From contig NC_052622.1 in NCBI RefSeq assembly GCF_016545825.1, positions 41,315,263 to 41,379,262 on the forward strand: 64,000 nucleotides of DNA, written 5' to 3'. Positions 34,820-47,772 of the stretch are shown here, one piece after another. Below the pieces are notes generated by a model, which saw nothing but the letters and a program-made list of their open reading frames with translations, made no database searches and had not been told where the DNA came from. Made by a program: the position numbers and the translations under genes. Positions within the stretch are counted from its first letter, which is position 1. Each line of letters starts with the position of its first letter. The DNA is from Eucalyptus grandis (taxonomy: Eukaryota; Streptophyta; Magnoliopsida; Myrtales; Myrtaceae).

Positions 34820-36169
34820 GCTTCGCTTTTCAGCTCCCCTCCCCCGACAGCGATCTTTCATTGCCGTCGTCATGCGCCGTTGCAGCAGCTCTTCTTGCAA
34901 CTTAATAAGTAAAGCGTATATGCCACCTAGTCAAGCGAGTCGCGTTTTCTGGTTACATATATGTAAATATTAGTCCACAAATTTCGATCTAGTACTATAA
35001 TGGAACGTCATTTCAGCGATATTTACCAGTTAGATCTATATTGATATCTCGTTTTAACTTATTAAGGAAATAATGTTCAATCCATTGAATCTGTAATTGA
35101 ACTTCCAGTATCTTTTTTTAACTTAAAAAGGAGATGATGTTCAATCCACTCGTCTGCGTGCTTGACTTTTCTAACGCAGAATGAATATTTAAGACCAATA
35201 ATCTTTTGAGAAAAGTGCAAATTCTAGTGTTCGTGTCATGCAACTTGCGATGGGGGAGTGACTTGGGGAAAAGGTTGAAGGTAGGGTCCGAGGAAACTAC
35301 AAAGGGCGCCCCTCAGAAACGTTGTCGTTTGCGGTGGCGTCTTGTCTTCACCGATGGTTGGGAGGCGTGCTGAATTGCGCCACGGTGCGTGTGTGGACTG
35401 CGGAGTGGGCGGCGCGGAGGTGGCGCGGCACGTGGCGCGGCGTGCAGCGTTCCGGCGTTCCCGTGTGCCCTTGCTCCGACGCTAATGGCTCTATCGAATT
35501 GGAATTTGTGAAGTGGATCTTTGAAAGCAAATATCTTTCGGAAAATTCCAAATACAATAATGAAATGCCCTAATTACCTCGAGTAATAAATTGAAATGCA
35601 TTCGCTTTTTCAAATAAAAATCTAAAATATCATTATTTGATTATGTCAGTCTCAAATAATGATGAAATTTCAGCAACTCATCGTTAACATTTTTTGTCAT
35701 TTATTTTTTATTTTTTATTTCCTTTTTTTCTTTTTGTTTCCTTATTTTCTTTTTTTTTTAATAATTTGTTTTCTTTTTGAAGTTTTAACATTTTCTTCTT
35801 TTTTGAGTTTTCAATGGAAAGAAAATTAGAAAAAAGTAAATAATGAAAATGCCCTTGATCAACTAATGATGTCAAAAACTTTCTTTAAAATTGATACGAC
35901 ACTTCGTATTCTTATTAGGAATTTTCTCAATATCTTTTGTAACATATAATCCGTGCATACAGAAAGAATTATCAAAAAAGCCTTACTTAATAATGATTAC
36001 ACTAATGATATGTGAATCGAGGAAGGATAATGCATGCAAATAAAAAGGAAAAGACCACAATAGTTGTTTTATAATGAGTGGTCACAAGGAACCACGTAGA
36101 CCCCGAATCTAGGAACGCTAAAGCAATGCTCACATCGAAAAAATTAATGTTACTTCTCTAAGCAATCGT
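34820..36169. other. 3' flank and intergenic, no gene seen
   Basis: 3' UTR of the plant-1589 gene followed by AT-rich DNA with T-rich runs (about 35695-35815). No recognisable gene. A short GC-rich patch (35290-35470) carries overlapping ORFs without family resemblance. Confidence 0.5.
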
Positions 36170-36172
36170 TTA

Positions 36173-37805
36173 GGGTGCGTTTGTAACGTTTATGTTTAAA
36201 AATTGTTCCAGAAAAACGAAATAGAAAAAAAAGTGTTTCATTCATTAATAATTTTTGAACAAAAACGCGTTTGGTAAATTTATTCGGAATAAAAATAAAC
36301 AAACACGTTTGGTAAATTTGTATAATTTTTTTATTTCTTTTATTTTTTAATATTTTTATTTTCTTTTTCTTTTTTCTTTCTTTTTTTTTTTTTTTTCTTT
36401 TTCCTTTTTTTCTTTTTTTTTCTTTTGGCCGGTCACCGCCATGACCGAGGCCGGCGACCGGCGAAAGAAAAAAAGAAAGAAAAAAAAAAAAGAAGAAAAT
36501 AAAAAGTGTTTCTCAATTTTGTTTAAAACAAGAAACAACTTTTTTTTTTCTTGTTTCTATTCCGTATGTGTTTTCTCAAAACGCACCCAAACGCGTTTGT
36601 TCCTTTTTGTTCCCGGAACAAAAAAAAAAACAGAAATTTTTGGGTGCGCATGGATTTATTTCTGTGCTTTTTTGTTCCCGGAACAAAACAAAAAAAAGTG
36701 TTTGTTCCTGTGAACAATTTTTGAACAAAAGAACGCGTTTGGTAACGCGTTTGTCCTAATAAAAATGAACAAACACGTTTGGTTAAATTTTATTATTTTT
36801 TTGTTTCTTTTAATTTTTTAAACATTTTTTATTATTTTTTTTATTTTTTCCTTTCTTTTTATTTTTCTTTTTTTTTTCCGGTCACCGGCCTCCGTGGCGA
36901 TCGGCCGACGGGGCCAGCCTCGCCCGGCCACGGCGAGGCTCGCCGCCCACGGCGAGGCCGAGCCTCGGCCGTGGTTGGGCGAGGCTCGGCCTCGCCTTGG
37001 CCGGGCGAGCTCGGGCTCGCCAGATCCGGCGAGGCCGAGCGTCGCCGGCCCCGGCGAGGCTCGGGCTCGCCGGATCTAAGCGAGCTCGAGCTCGCCCGGC
37101 CATGGCGAGGCTCGGCCTCGCCGGATCTGGCGAGCCCGAGCTCGCCCAGCCAAGGCGAGGCTCGGCCTCGCGGCGCGGCAACGCCGAGCCTCGCCTTGGC
37201 CGGGCGAGCTCGGGCTCGCCAGATCCGGCGAGGCCGAGCCTCGCCATGGTCGGGCGAGCTCGAGCTCGCCCGATCCGGCGAGCCCGAGCCTCGCCGGGGC
37301 CGGCGACGCTCGCGTCGCCCGCCTGGGCCCAAGGCGAGGCTCGGCCTCGCCGCGCCGGCGACGCTCGGCGTCGCCCGGCCAAGGCGAGGCTCGGCCTCGC
37401 CCGCGCCGGCGACGCCGAGCCTCGCCGGATCCGGCGAGGCCGAGCCTCGACGGCCGGGTCGCCGGCCATGGCCGAGGCGGCAGACCTACCAAAGAAAAAT
37501 AAGAAAAAAGAAGAAAAGAAGAAGAGAAGAAGAAGAGAGAGAGAAGAGTCGTTTTTGTTCTTTTGTTCTTCCGAGAAGTGTTTCTTTTATGGAGAAACAA
37601 CTTTTTTTTTGTTTCTATTTTCTGTTCCTATTTCGTTCCGAAACAAAAAACAAAAAAGAACAAAAACGCAACCAAACGCGTTTACGTTCTTTTTGTTCTC
37701 CCTAAGGCACACTTTCCGTACAAAGTGTGCGGAAACGTTTCTTAGAAACGTTTCCATGCACGCCCTTGTTTCTCGGGAACAAAAAACTTGCAACCAAACG
37801 CAGCC
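36173..37805. mobile_element. nested Tourist-like (PIF/Harbinger-type) elements, 1633 bp, TSD TTA
   Basis: The outer element begins GGGTGCGTTTGTAACG and its right end read inward is GGCTGCGTTTGGTTGCAAG. TTA flanks both sides (36170-36172, 37806-37808). A second, related element appears to lie inside, from about 36642 (GGGTGCGCATGG) to about 37765 (CCATGCACGCCC). Each unit has the same plan: GGAACAA/TTGTTCC arms, CGTTTGGTAA phrases, T-rich blocks and a centre. The inner centre (about 36885-37475) is a 590-bp, extremely GC-rich tract of self-complementary GGCGAGGCTCGGCCTCGCC / GGCGAGCTCGAGCTCGCC units and GGATCCGGCGAG links. No transposase. ORFs of up to 308 codons here come from base composition alone. 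Confidence 0.7.
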
Positions 37806-37975
37806 TTAACAAGCATCTCAGAAACGACCATTAACAGAAATTTCCAACAATAGTCCGATAATGCCCATTCAATGTGACGACCATTAACACAAGGGGGAGG
37901 TGAAATTTCAAATCCCCACCTCCTCGTGGATAGTTTCGACGCACGCAAATAACGCCCATGTCAAGTAGGATTAGA

Positions 37976-38010
37976 GACCGGTCCAAAAAAAAAAAAAAAT
38001 GACCGGTCCA
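37976..38010. repeat. poly(A) micro-insertion with 10-bp direct repeats
   Basis: GACCGGTCCA at 37976-37985 and 38001-38010 flank a 15-nt A14T stretch (37986-38000). It could be a tail-only retroposon insertion, or slippage next to a chance repeat, since GACCGGTC is itself palindromic. Confidence 0.4.
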
Positions 38011-38779
38011 CATGACCGATGCACCTGAAGTTACTCAGAAACGGGGCGGGTGTCCCCGCTTCGCTCCCCGGCTTTCCCTTTCCTCTTGCCATTTCCGGGC
38101 GGCCCAACGCTCGGCGGTACGGAGGGGGAAAGCGAAAGCGCGAGCGAAGAAGTAAAGGCGGGGCGCTGTCCAGGCGAAGAACTGTCTCTATTGAGGATCA
38201 ACGAGAACGGCTCGTTGCCTTTTCCGTGGTCCCTCCGGAAGGGGTGAATATACCCTGCGAGACCTGAAGTTGGCCTTTGCGCGCCTTGAGGAATCTCGTC
38301 CGGGGGATGATCACGTGGGGATCCCGTCGTATACCTGAATGATTGAAGAGGGAGTGGCGGTGGGCATTCGGTGCATTTCCCCCTTTTCTATGATGCCGAT
38401 TTAGGCCACGAAGTTTGCTCGATTGTGAATTTAGGTTCCGTTCGTTTGGAGGACGAAAGTTTCCGAGAAATTATTTTCTGATTTTTATGATGTCTTGATG
38501 ACAGAAAATTAATCAATTTACAAAAAATATTTGAAAAACAACATGCTTCAAGGAAAATACTTTTGCTTCTAATGAGAAAGAATTTACTCTTCTCAAATCA
38601 CCAAACAAACAAAAACTGCTCGTCTCCCTTGAATATAATTTCCATGAAAAACATTTTCTTTTATCATCTCTTTTTGTCGGGCCTAATCTAATCATCTAGG
38701 ACATAGAATCACATTACCATAGTAATGAGTGTTGAGTGACGGGGCATAAGTGTGCTTGTTATATTGGCTTTTTCAATAG

Positions 38780-39060
38780 GGAAAGTGTCCAATTAGCCCC
38801 AAATCTATTAGATGGATGTCAAATCAATTTTAATTTTAAAATTTTACCAAATTTAGTCATAAACATTTACGCGGAATTTCAATATAATTCTCCCGATCAA
38901 TTTTTATGGAAATTACTAATGTAACGGTCCAATTATTACCGGGCGTCCAACATGGCACAACATTAAGTCAGTAATCTCTAAACAAAATTGTTTGAAAGGA
39001 CTATAGTGAAGTTTCATGCAAATATTTAAGATTAAATTATCATATATCCAATAAGTCTAT
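38780..39060. repeat. dispersed AT-rich repeat, copy 1
   Basis: Shares a run of ordered phrases with 41915-42110: AAATTTAGTCAT-AAC-TTTACGC, then TTGCAATA or TTTCAATA with AAAATT/TAATTC, then CCGATCAATTTT, then a TTACCGGGCG or TTATCGCCCA block. Unknown family, no coding capacity. Confidence 0.45.
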
Positions 39061-39773
39061 GAGTAATTGGGCAAGTTTCCTCTTTATTTAATTATTTAAT
39101 GAATATATAGATATATATTATATATAAGGAAACTGGGCTTGTTCGGTCTCGATGAGACTTAAGCCCAGCTCAAAATTATCGTGCAATTTCATTTCAGGAT
39201 GACTGGAATGGAAAGTTAGGCCTAATTGAGGACCTAAGCCACCTAACATTAGGTTGCCTAATAATCAAAAGATGATGTGTGCCTCTTCGAAACTTCGGGA
39301 ATTCACGAGGCAAAAGTGATGGGCTCGTCTAGACCGAACGAGTCCTTCGCACATGGGCATGTCGCGAACTTTATGGGCTCCCTCTGTGCCGGAAGGAATT
39401 AGTAAAGCCTCGTGACTCGACTGCCAATTTTGGACAAAATACAAGGGTGAATTCGGAAAAAGAAAAAACAACTCAAAAAAGCAATTCCAATTGATAATTG
39501 CTCAGAACCTTTCTGAATTTCGATTCCATTCCGCAATAGCTCACCGAATTTTGAAAAATCGCGGTCTCAGCCTAAGAGCATTTGCGTAATAATCCCTAAA
39601 TTTTGAAAAGTAATAAAGTATTCTCGAAATTTTACTTCTTTAGCAATAGTCAATTTTGTGATTTATATAGCCATCGAGTGTGATGTGAAGATAGACCAAC
39701 TCATTTTTCTCGATCACCCCAATCTTCAATAGATGGTGAATGAAACTAAGAAAAAATAAGGTAGAAATTTAGG

Positions 39774-39995
39774 AAAAATGACACAAATAATTAATCAACT
39801 TTGACTTAACATGCAATATAATTTCTAAACTTTTAATTTGTTTAACATGATCATTGAATTTTAGCCTCATGTGTAATGTTGTTCCTACAAAATTTAGTAG
39901 AAATTAAAAGTTTAGAAATTATATTGAATAAATTAAAAGTTTATGAACGAAATTACATATTAGACTAAAGTTCATGGACCATTTGTGTAGTTTTT
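39774..39995. mobile_element. short MITE-like element with about 65-bp inverted termini
   Basis: The left arm (AAAAATGACACAAATAATTA...TAATTTCTAAACTTTTAATT) and the inverted right arm (AAAACTACACAAATGGTCCA...AAACTTTTAATTT) pair over most of their length. A third ATAATTTCTAAACTTTTAATT-type block sits inverted inside (about 39898-39930). About 222 bp, non-coding. Confidence 0.5.
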
Positions 39996-42900
39996 GCTAT
40001 GAAATTCAATGGAGATTTATTTGGCGAGGGTATTTTCAAGATAAAATGAATGTTTTATCATATGAATATGATGTACTCCCTTCTTTCTCTTAATAAATCC
40101 AAAATAGCCACCCTAACACATCCCACCCAGACAGATGGTCTAGCGCAATGACTCTTTTTGCTGCAGTGGCAACATCATTTTGCTTAGTGAATTCAGTGAA
40201 GAAAGCATCGAGGAAGGTTTAACAGAGGGAGAAGCGATGCTGAAAAGTCGTGATGGGGGTCCATAGGCCTACACCAGCTTTAGTCAAACAAAGTGATTTT
40301 GCTTTGCGACTTTCTCTTTAATTATGGAGTTGTACCTAAAATCATTTGATTAAGCAATGTCATCCCCCCTTTGGTAGACCAAACTTTTTTTCCCCTCTAC
40401 GTCACGACGTTCTTTTATCCTTTCACTCGATTCCAGTTGTTCAATTAGCATCGATGCACGTTTCAAAAGGCTGTTTAGGGATGTGTCGAGATGTTTTGGA
40501 GTGTGTAAGTTTGGAGTACAGATCATGTCACCATCTTAACAAATTCCTTGTGAAGCTATATTTTGCGCTAACCACGGAAAAGCAAAAGGTTTTTAAAGTG
40601 AGCAAGTACCAGAATTAGACGCAAATTCGATTTGTTTATTTGAGTGAACGCATAGCTAAACTAGTCGATTTTACTTGTCAAAATCTTCGGGAAGGATTCG
40701 GGCTTTTAAGTTTGGTTTTGACCTACTTCTTCCCGGGGAAGGAATTAGGCCTATAGGGGCATGTTTGGATTAACATTTATTTTTTACCTTTTTATTAAAT
40801 CTAAGTCTCTTGGTTGGCGCATTTTATTTTGTCTTTTTAGTTTGAAATTCTTAAAACTTTCGCAACAACCAAATAATAGCACATAAATTCATATATAATG
40901 ACAATTTTTAACAAAAAAGAAGGAAAAAAAAGTAGCTTTTGCTTTTGTTTTAGTCACAACAAACATGACATCCCTTAAAACCTCGGGATGCCTATCTCTT
41001 TTGAAGGTACTTGATAATTTCGTGTCGGTGGTAAGCATCTAGAACAAAAATGAATTTACCATATCCAAAGTCTTATTAAGCATCTCATGATGATAAAAAA
41101 AAAATTTGAAGTGTGGAATGGGTCAATATTTTTATTTGATGCATTCTTCATCTAACCCATTCATCAATGTGAATAGGATTGTCAAGGAACTTGTAACTCA
41201 TGTAATGTATCAGTGGTCATTATTTGTCAAGATATCAATAGAGACACCCAACCTGACTTGTATAATCTTGAAGAAAGATGAAAAGGAAAGCAAAAATTCA
41301 ATCATGTTAAATTATGTCTCGGCTTTTGTGTTATTTGATAACAGTTATTCAACCATAACATATCCAATATCAATGGGATATGATCCAATAGATCACATTG
41401 GAAGTAAGATATAAAGAGAATGGGAGACTAATTTGCATGTAGGATTTGGGTCTAATATCCAAGCTTCACACATTTCCAAGTCATATTTCTTCACATTTTC
41501 ATGTAAATAGTTGCTATAAAACAATTAAATCAACTTCCTAAGTAGATCCAAACTTTATCATGAAATCTAGGCCATGGTCCTGCTACAACGTGTACATGAG
41601 TTAAATCCCAAATGCATATATCCCACTCCTTGCACAAAAGGCAAGGCTTTTGTTTATTCGCCTCGGCCACAAAATCTAAAAGAAGCCCTTTTGGGTGTTT
41701 TTGTCCTGTAGTGGATGGCCAGGCACAATAAATTAGGAAAGGACCCGACAAATCAATGAACTAATTGATGTTCCATTGGCTTAAAGCTGCAGTCGCCTGT
41801 CAACCGCATGGACATTAATAAATGCCAACAAATTGTCTTTGCTCATGGGTTCCAATCATCCGCACCCCAAGGTTGGTTGGTGACTTGGAATATAAGATTT
41901 CTCAAAAAAAATTATCCAATCAACTCTAAATCTACCGTATAAATGTTAATTCGATTTTAAATTTTTCAATAACACAAATTTAGTCATGAACCTTTACGCA
42001 AATTTGCAATAAAATTTGTCCGATCAATTTTCCAAATATCACTAGCGCAGCAATACAGTTATCGCCCAATTACTTTACGGAACATATAATCAATTCAATA
42101 ATTTTCAGCGATGATTGGCTAAAAGGGGTACACTGGAATTTCACAAATTGAAAAGTCTATAAATAAATTACCATCCGTATAAATTTCATCGGCATTCATC
42201 ATGCCTTTAGGGCGGTGGGACTTCAATTTCACGACCCTTTTCATGTATCTATCTGGTGAGAATTTGTACATGCTTCTATGGTAGCTATTAAAGTCCTCCA
42301 TGCCAAAAAGGAAAAAAGGGAGAGAGAGAGAGAGGGGGGGAAGACAAAGTCATTGGACATCGAACATGGCAACATCATTAGATAGAGGTGCAATGGAATG
42401 CATGAGCTTTGCTATGTAACTTTTGTCAACTTTTTCTATGCGTAGGAGGGATTGGAGGGACAGACATTGGTGTCCGATGTGTTCCAAAAGCCTTTTCCTT
42501 CGGCCCCATTGTTTGCTGAAATAAAGGTGCTCTCCACCAAACGAATCAAGTGCGAGCTCACCTTATGATGGAATGTCCACACACCCAAAGAAAAAAAAAA
42601 GCGTATCGCAATCGGCATGCATGCGACATCATTGTAGCAATTTACATAGTCAATGAGCCCGTTAGAAAGGTACATGTCATGTAGCGATATTCACAATACT
42701 TAATATGTGTAAAGCTCAGATCTTGTCCAGCATGCCCCATTATTCTCAGAGGTAATATATATTTACCCATTAAATTTCAACTTTACGCAATACCCTTCTG
42801 AACTTTCTTTTTATTACAGCAGTTAGCCCTTTGTTATTGGCACTTGCACTGCACGTGAAGAGGTGGTAAAAGTAAGTTTTTACGTTAAAAAAAAGCTCTC

Positions 42901-44272
42901 TTGCCCTTAATTGTTGTAAAAATGAAAAAAAAAAGAATCTATAAAATTAGAGAAAAGTAAATTTACTAAGACACTAGTAATCGAAACAATAAATAAAAAT
43001 ACTAGACAATAACAATTTGTTAAACATGATAAATAAATCATCTTAAATATGACTGAATAAGATGCTTTGAAAACAAGAATAAACACAAATTAAATAAAAA
43101 GGAAAAATGTCTCAACAACATGAACGTAAAATGACAAAAGGTGGCCACTAGTTTTTCATAATAAGAAGGGTTTCTCAGTGCGGAAAATGATAGATTAAGG
43201 AAAATATTATAAAGATTATAAAATGAAGTGTTGTCCCTCAACTCGTACAAAAAATGATCAAATGATATCTAAGGGCGGGGCATAAATAGGCCTTGAAGGT
43301 CTTATAGTAAATTTATAGATTGTCTACCTAAAGAGAACTGCTTATAACGGTAAGTAAGGCATGGTGTGTAGAGCGTTTGAACTTTAGCAGCTGAGCCAAT
43401 TCACTTTGACCTGTGTTGTTTTTTGAATCGATAATAATGCCTGCCAAATCTAATTTAATATTTCAAGAATCGATAGGTTACCTTAATTATTTTAGGTGCA
43501 TACATATCGCATACATATATATTTATACACCCGCGTGTCAAAATCTGGCTTCTCTCTTTCGAGGAAAATATCCCCATAACGAAGCTGCTCTTCTATGAAC
43601 AGAGGTGAAAAAAAATTGACCCAAAGTAATTTGTCTCCCGGCAGATAGATTGATGGAACAACTAACGTCGGACATGATTGGGCTTCAATGGGGACTTTGC
43701 TTCTTCTACAACCTTCCCCGTCCCCACCACCATTAATGATGGTCCAAAGGTAAAAGAGCTTCAATCACGCAGCCTACATGCACGAGAGGACGACCGCTCT
43801 TCTTTTTCGTTGCCATTTTTCGGCCACCTGGAGGAGTGCTCAGCCCGCAAGATGAGCCTCGGGTTCTTTTCCCGCAAGTGTCTTTATCTTTACTAATGAG
43901 GCATTTTAGACTTGGAGTGAAAGATGGCAGAAGATTCTAGCGCATCGTTACGTGTTTGGATGACCTAAGTAATCAAAGTGATCGACCAAACTCGTTCATT
44001 GTCGCGTCGACGGCATGTCGATGGCTGTCTAGTATAGTTTGAGCATCTAAGTAACTCTTATGCTTTTTGAAGTGTCCTGAAAAGTGCTATTTGTAATTTT
44101 AGTCAATTTAACTAGGGCCATAAGGTCCTTTCCAACGAGATTCGCACACATTAAATACCATTAAAAAAAGCCAATTTTTAATTTTTTTTAACCTGCACTA
44201 GTGAAACGTAGCGCATTTTTGTGGGTCTATGCGATCTTAGAAGTTTTAACATAAATGCATGGTGATATCAAT
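39996..44272. other. intergenic, no gene seen
   Basis: More than 4 kb without a supportable gene. ORFs are short and unrelated to families I know. The second copy of the dispersed repeat lies at about 41915-42110. Confidence 0.5.
41915..42110. repeat. dispersed AT-rich repeat, copy 2
   Basis: Same order of phrases as 38780-39060, diverged. See that entry. Confidence 0.45.
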
Positions 44273-44275
44273 TTA

Positions 44276-44877
44276 GGGAGTGATCAGAAACGCTCCCTGG
44301 AACACGTGTGTTTGTTCTTTTGTTCCCTTAAACAAAAATAGGACAAAAACACGTTTGATGATTTTTTTGTTCCCGAGAATAATTTATTTTCGGAAATAGA
44401 TTTGGAATAGAAATAAGAAATACAAACAAAATTGTTTCTTATTCTTTAAGAAACAAGTTTTTCTTTCATTCTTTTCTTTCTTTCTCTTCCTCTCTTTTTT
44501 CCCCAAAGAGGTTCGGCAACCTCGCTGGAGCCTTGCCGGCCACTAGCAAGGCTCCCTCGAGGCTGGCCACCTCGCCGGCCTTCGTCTGGCCAATCGTCAG
44601 TCGACCATGGCCAAGGTCGGCAGCCGACTAAGAGGGAGGAGAAGAAAAAGAAAAAAGAAAAGAAAAAATGCAATAAAATTATTAATAAGTCAAAAGAAAT
44701 TATAAGTCACAAAAATATTTAGAGTTGTATCAAACGTATTTTTGTTCCGAAAATAAAAATTTTATATAGTTACAAATGCCTTAAAATACTTAGAAACCGT
44801 TTTCGATAACATAAATATAAAAAAGTGCTTTTGAAAAGAAACTGTTTTAAAAAATGAAATCGTTATCAAATGCGTTC
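44276..44877. mobile_element. decayed Tourist-like element, about 602 bp, TSD TTA
   Basis: Flanked by TTA (44273-44275, 44878-44880). The arms carry TTTGTTC/GAACAAA, AAACACGTTTGATG and ATCAAATGCGTTC phrases as in the elements at 29152 and 36173. The centre (about 44510-44630) has the GC-rich core in a decayed form (CTCGCTGGAGCC, CCTCGCCGGCC). The terminal repeats are weak, so the boundary rests mainly on the TTA flanks. Confidence 0.5.
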
Positions 44878-44880
44878 TTA

Positions 44881-47770
44881 GTGCCTTAGTGAGAAGCTAA
44901 TTAACTTTAGCAAGTAGAATGAAACAACTCAAACTCCATAAGTTTGGCATGTGGATTATAAGCCTATATATTTAGGTGGTTCAATTCCTCAATCATCAAC
45001 TGCAATTTGCAAATAGTGCAATAGTTATAGCACCATTCAAAGCATAATTCACTTCTCACTTGGCCCATGAAATTATGGAGGTCGAGCATAAAATAAAGTC
45101 AATACTTTCAACGTATCAATTTTTTGAGCTGAAGTGTGTAGTGAGTATAGCTGAAGTGTGTAGTGAGTATATTGAGCATCCTTCTTCTTCTTTTTTTTCC
45201 TCTTTAAAGAATATGCTCAAGAAATGTTCCATGAGATCTTGCTAGCAAGATGCTTCCATAAAAAATTGATAGATTTTAAGTGAAAGCGATACGATAACTG
45301 ATTCACTTAAGAAGTAGTAGGTGACTAGCTAAAATTTCACTATGAGAAAGGTCAATGGCGTGCACATACCGAGATTGAATTATATAAAGCCAAACACCAA
45401 CCTTATTTCCACAACATCACCGGGCCTTAAAGGGTCATTTAATTTATATTAGATTACACATTTATGTAGCGAATCTGTACCTATTCCAAACATTTATTGC
45501 TTCGTATTTATATCAAAAGCTTTCCTCAACTTCCAGCACATCGGTAAAGCAACAGCGACTAGCCTCCAGGCGAATCCTGTTCAGCCGTATTTCAATTCAA
45601 ATCCAACTTCCCGGAAATAAAACAAACAAAGACTGCGACAAACGCAAACAAACGCAGCACAAAAATAAAATAAAATTGCTATTCCATCGACCTACAGCTA
45701 ACCTAAAGGCCAAAATCAACCCTTGTCTGGCAAGATTCTGCTGCTTTATGTTTGGTCTGTGTCCTTGTCCTATCTGACCCGTTTAACTCGACTTTCGGAA
45801 GCAACGAAGCAAAACCATAAATCATATCTTTCCCACTCGTTAACGTAACCCCAAGCAAAAACCCATTATTTATATCCTGCTTCCTCTGTGCTCGCAGCGT
45901 CGCTGCCTGCCTACAGATAGTCCAGAAAAACCAACCGTGTTTAGGCCGATAATTACTAGGCTTGTTGACAAATTGGAGCCCCCATCTTTATTTTATTGCA
46001 TGGATTGAAGTCAGATTTGTGAACACTAGCATCACCGACGTTGGATTATATGGTGATCATGTTGATTTTTCTCTCGTGATTATCGTTAACTAGCACTATA
46101 AATTTCATTGTTTATAGTACGCACTACACATTTAGTCTAGCTAGGTGGCTACATTACCAGTTGAGCCACATCTATACCATAGGGTCCCTAGTGAATGCAT
46201 CCGCCCGAGGCACGATGGACATGTTTGAACTTTAGGTCCCACTAAATTGTCCTTTTTTATTTTTTGGTTGGAATATAAATTGTCCTTCAATTAAACCAAG
46301 CAATGTGTACCGGAAAAATAAAGGTGGGACACTTCTATATTTTTATTAGACTTCGCATTGATTCACTGTTGATCAGAAGCATGCCTAGAGCTCGTTTGGC
46401 AAAGGTTTCTTGCATTAGTTGTAGTTGTAGAAACAGGTTCCATGACTTTTAGAATGCGGTTGACAAACCACTCATGATCGTAGCATGCTCAAAATTGTGA
46501 CAATTTATAATGGGTTTGGGGGAGTTGCTTTGTCCAAGTTAAAATTGCTACTTGCTTTAAAACATATATTACCCACGAGTTAGAAAATTTCATTACCAGA
46601 GTGCAACACGACTATAATATGTGCACAACCATCCCAATTGAAAAATTACGCTATTTGGGGTAGATTTATAATGCACCGTGCTCAAGTTTAACGAATGGTT
46701 AAAGTTAGGTTATGAAACAAAAAATACTTTTATTCATCTCGATAGGAAAAAAGTAGACTTGAGTAAATACTTTCACATTTCTCTCTCTCTTTTCCTAATG
46801 GTGCTTTCCAAGTCTTCTAATTCTTGAGACATGGTAATATATACTCACAAAATTTATAACAGAAATAAATTCTTATCAATGGACCGAACTTTATCTTAAC
46901 AAAATTAAGAGGCTGTATAAATAACTATTTACTTTTTACCCATTGCTTTTCGCTTAATTCAAATAAGGGGATAGAGACACTTTGACTTTTTCTTATCTTA
47001 TTGCACCCGAAACTTTTACAAAATACAAATTCAGACAAAAAAAATTCACGTATAACTTTTCCATACTTTTTTTTTTTTGAGATTCGGACGATATTCTGAA
47101 TTTAACTTTTGCTTTTGCCGAAGCATGGATAAACCCGCCCCAGGGTAATTTAAATTAAATTAGCGTTCGCGCTTGTTTTATAATTCTCACCCTTCACATA
47201 TTTCGACTCGCTTAAATTCGGAATATCCAGGTCGGCAACTCACCCCCTCCAGGCGCAACGGAACAAGCGGCAACCCCCGTGGTCCAGTCGCGACTCGCCA
47301 CGTGTCCGGCTGCAGCGTAAATTAACGCACCGTAGTGAACACACGCCCCACCTGCATTCCCCGCGCGGGGGAAGGAGCAGAGGCTCCCCGGAAGTCCCGT
47401 CAAGTCTCTTCGGTCAATTTTTGAAAGTTCAAAAAAAAACAGAGCAGCACAAGCGCAGCCGGCCCAACCGGATCCCGGTCGGACCGGCTCCTCCCTCGTC
47501 TCCTTGCGGTCCCTCCCTCTTCATTTCATCTTCGCTCGCCTCCCCACCTTTTTCCCTCTCCCACTGCGGCCGAAGAAAAAAGCTCCCGACCTCTCTCGCC
47601 TTTTCTCTGTTCGATTCGCAGATCTGGTTTTTGAAAATTCCCTTCGGCGACCGACTTTTTCTCCCTCGGAACCCGAACGCTCTGCTCCCGCAAAGTTTGC
47701 GCTCCCGTACGTCCCTTCTTCCCTCTCTTCTCTCTCTCTCTCTCTAGCGGGAGAGTTGCTTTAGCCCGTG
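44881..47770. other. intergenic, no gene seen
   Basis: AT-rich DNA without a recognised gene. It includes a perfect 22-bp tandem duplication at about 45132-45173 (AGCTGAAGTGTGTAGTGAGT twice), the micro-insertion at 46243-46287, and from about 47280 the promoter and CT-rich leader of the TRM-like gene, with a CACGTG G-box near 47299. Confidence 0.5.
46243..46287. repeat. T-rich micro-insertion with 12-bp direct repeats
   Basis: TAAATTGTCCTT at 46243-46254 and 46276-46287, perfect, flank the 21-nt insert TTTTATTTTTTGGTTGGAATA. On the other strand the insert reads TATTCCAACC followed by an A-rich tail. Confidence 0.55.
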
Positions 47771-47772
47771 AA

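Larger units (their letters stand above)
37809..39773. other. intergenic, no gene seen
   Basis: A GC-rich island at 38040-38300 gives ORFs without family resemblance. A dispersed repeat at about 38780-39060 (phrases AATTTAGTCATAAACATTTACGCG and CCGATCAATTTT) has a related copy at about 41915-42110. Confidence 0.5.

Noticed and set aside
36779..37705. Long open frames (up to 308 codons) in both strands
   Set aside because: They lie in the GC-rich palindromic core of a TIR element. Peptides are repetitive Ala/Arg/Gly/Glu strings in every frame, with no domain.
38432..38690. Possible small TIR element (GGTTCCGTTCGTTTGG at left, GGGCC at right)
   Set aside because: Right end does not match the left as an inverted repeat, and flanks are TTA and TAA rather than identical. 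Not supportable.
45132..45173. 22-bp tandem duplication
   Set aside because: Real but a single small duplication without context; not worth a separate interpretation.
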